Shown: one piece after another, positions 62,891 through 64,000 of the stretch
Layout of the letters: every line of letters begins with the position of its first letter
Position numbering within the stretch: position 1 is the stretch's first letter
Assembly (NCBI RefSeq): GCF_901709675.1
Contig: NC_051089.1
Coordinates: forward strand, 15,551,976 to 15,615,975
Source of the DNA: Syngnathus acus
Taxonomy: Eukaryota > Chordata > Actinopteri > Syngnathiformes > Syngnathidae
Direction of reading: 5' to 3'
Length of the DNA: 64,000 bases
The notes under the pieces: model-generated
What the model was told of the DNA's origin: nothing
Database searches by the model: none
Seen by the model: only the letters and a program-made list of their open reading frames with translations
Program-made: the position numbers and the translations under genes

Positions 62891-64000
62891 ACTAGTTGAA
62901 TTGTTTTCTATATGTATACCGTAGTCCTTTTTACTTTGATGGAGTATAACCTTTGTTTTCATTTTAATGGATTAAGTGTGTAACAAAAACAAAATTTAAA
63001 AACATTGTTAAAACACATTGTTTGAAACGAGAGCCGTTTATTCAATTCCAAACTTAGGCAGGTCCATGAAGCTTGTCACGCAAGGGAATTTTTTTGTGCA
63101 TCTTACATACACCTCATAAAAATAGTACATACTGTACGAACAATACATATCATTCACAAGTCATCTCCACACTCCACAAATGGAGTTAACTTAATTGTTG
63201 TCTAGTTTCAAAGAAAAGATGTCATGAAAAATTAACAACTATGCTAAATCCAATGATCAGGTACTTTTAAAAAGTGTTGTCAAATCTATTGATAAGGTAA
63301 TTTTAAAAAGTGTTGCCAACTTGCCACACTTTCGTCAAGGATAATTTGAAGGAACAGGATTGTTTTTATTCAGTTGTCTTTTGTCTTGCAAAAGACCATA
63401 TCTGGTCAGTTTACTCAGAACAGCATTGAGTATTTCCAGAATTCTGACTCACACCAAACAATCTTGAGCATGCTGTCTTTGTGACAATGTTTCAATAAAA
63501 AGGCATTATGCTTGCTCCATTTATGACAAATTTTTGCTCTGACATTTTTGTAGGAGCCAGCCTGCTCAAAAAACAACACACACACTACCATTAAAGGTAA
63601 GGCCCTACCATAAATCAACATTGTCAAATCGATCCAGTCTATTGAAGCATATACAAAAGAGAATGTAAATTTATCGTCCAATGCGTTCAAGGGAAGAAAA
63701 GAGGATGTGAGGGATTGCTGCACACTCAGAGTTCGCCCCTGGAGTAACGCCTGCATTTGTCGTCTTCTGTTAAATTAAGCAGATGTACCTGTGAGTCTCA
63801 TGGTACCATTATGTTACTTAATTTGACACAAACCCACAAACAGACCTGTTCAGAAGGGCAAATATCACAAGACAAATATTGTAAGCGTCAGGATTCTAAT
63901 AGTTTTCATTATTATTGGGCTGTGTATTATTTCTATTTTAGCTTGACTTTTAGTTTTCAAGTTTAGTAGTAAGTCGTTTTTTAGAGCAGGTTGATTTTAA
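62891..64000. other. Intergenic at window end; possible 3' end of a minus-strand gene
   Basis: A reversed poly-A signal (TTTATT near 63,036) could mark the 3' end of a convergent gene lying beyond the window, but no coding exon is visible. Short frames here resemble nothing known. Confidence 0.3.

Overview
This is nuclear DNA from a ray-finned fish, almost certainly a teleost. The genes are intron-containing vertebrate genes with GT-AG introns. The BDNF is 270 residues long with teleost-type residues, and the intergenic DNA is full of fish-type transposons (Tc1, L2/CR1-like LINE, hAT-like and palindromic MITEs) and long microsatellites. I cannot name the species. I see no prokaryotic, viral or CRISPR content.

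Layout. 1-14 kb holds no gene that I can recognise, only repeats and scattered regulatory-looking motifs. 14-24.8 kb is the 5' side of bdnf: candidate untranslated exons, one of which resembles mammalian exon IV, followed by a long last intron. The bdnf coding exon is at 24,805-25,617 and has a conserved 3' UTR. Then come lin7c (5 coding exons, 28.7-32.3 kb), rplp2 (4 coding exons, 35.4-36.3 kb), a tRNA-Trp(CCA) gene (37.7 kb), an apparently complete 1.63-kb Tc1-like transposon with an open transposase frame (38.6-40.2 kb), and ferritin heavy chain with its iron-responsive element (41.6-44.0 kb). Next are mcee on the minus strand (46.0-47.5 kb) and mphosph10 on the plus strand (47.6-52.3 kb), head to head with start codons only 93 bp apart. 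A transposon-rich gap (52.4-57.2 kb) holds a truncated LINE, a large foldback repeat and a Tc1-type MITE. ist1 (57.2-62.9 kb) closes the window, with degenerate Tc1 copies in its ninth intron.

The genes do not form one pathway. They cover neurotrophin signalling (bdnf), epithelial and synaptic scaffolding (lin7c), ribosome stalk (rplp2), iron storage (fth1), mitochondrial propionate metabolism (mcee), rRNA processing (mphosph10) and ESCRT-III regulation (ist1). The bdnf-lin7c tandem order matches the mammalian order as I recall it; the genes after lin7c are not neighbours of bdnf in human.

Exon models for lin7c, rplp2, fth1, mcee, mphosph10 and ist1 were built by hand from splice sites, reading phase and remembered vertebrate homologues. 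Every model closes in frame. The most interesting gene-level point is the 5' end of mcee: either a 16-nt microexon or an in-frame alternative first exon is needed to make a complete protein. I found no convincing new biological system; the hunt yields unusual splicing, promoter architecture and repeat structures.
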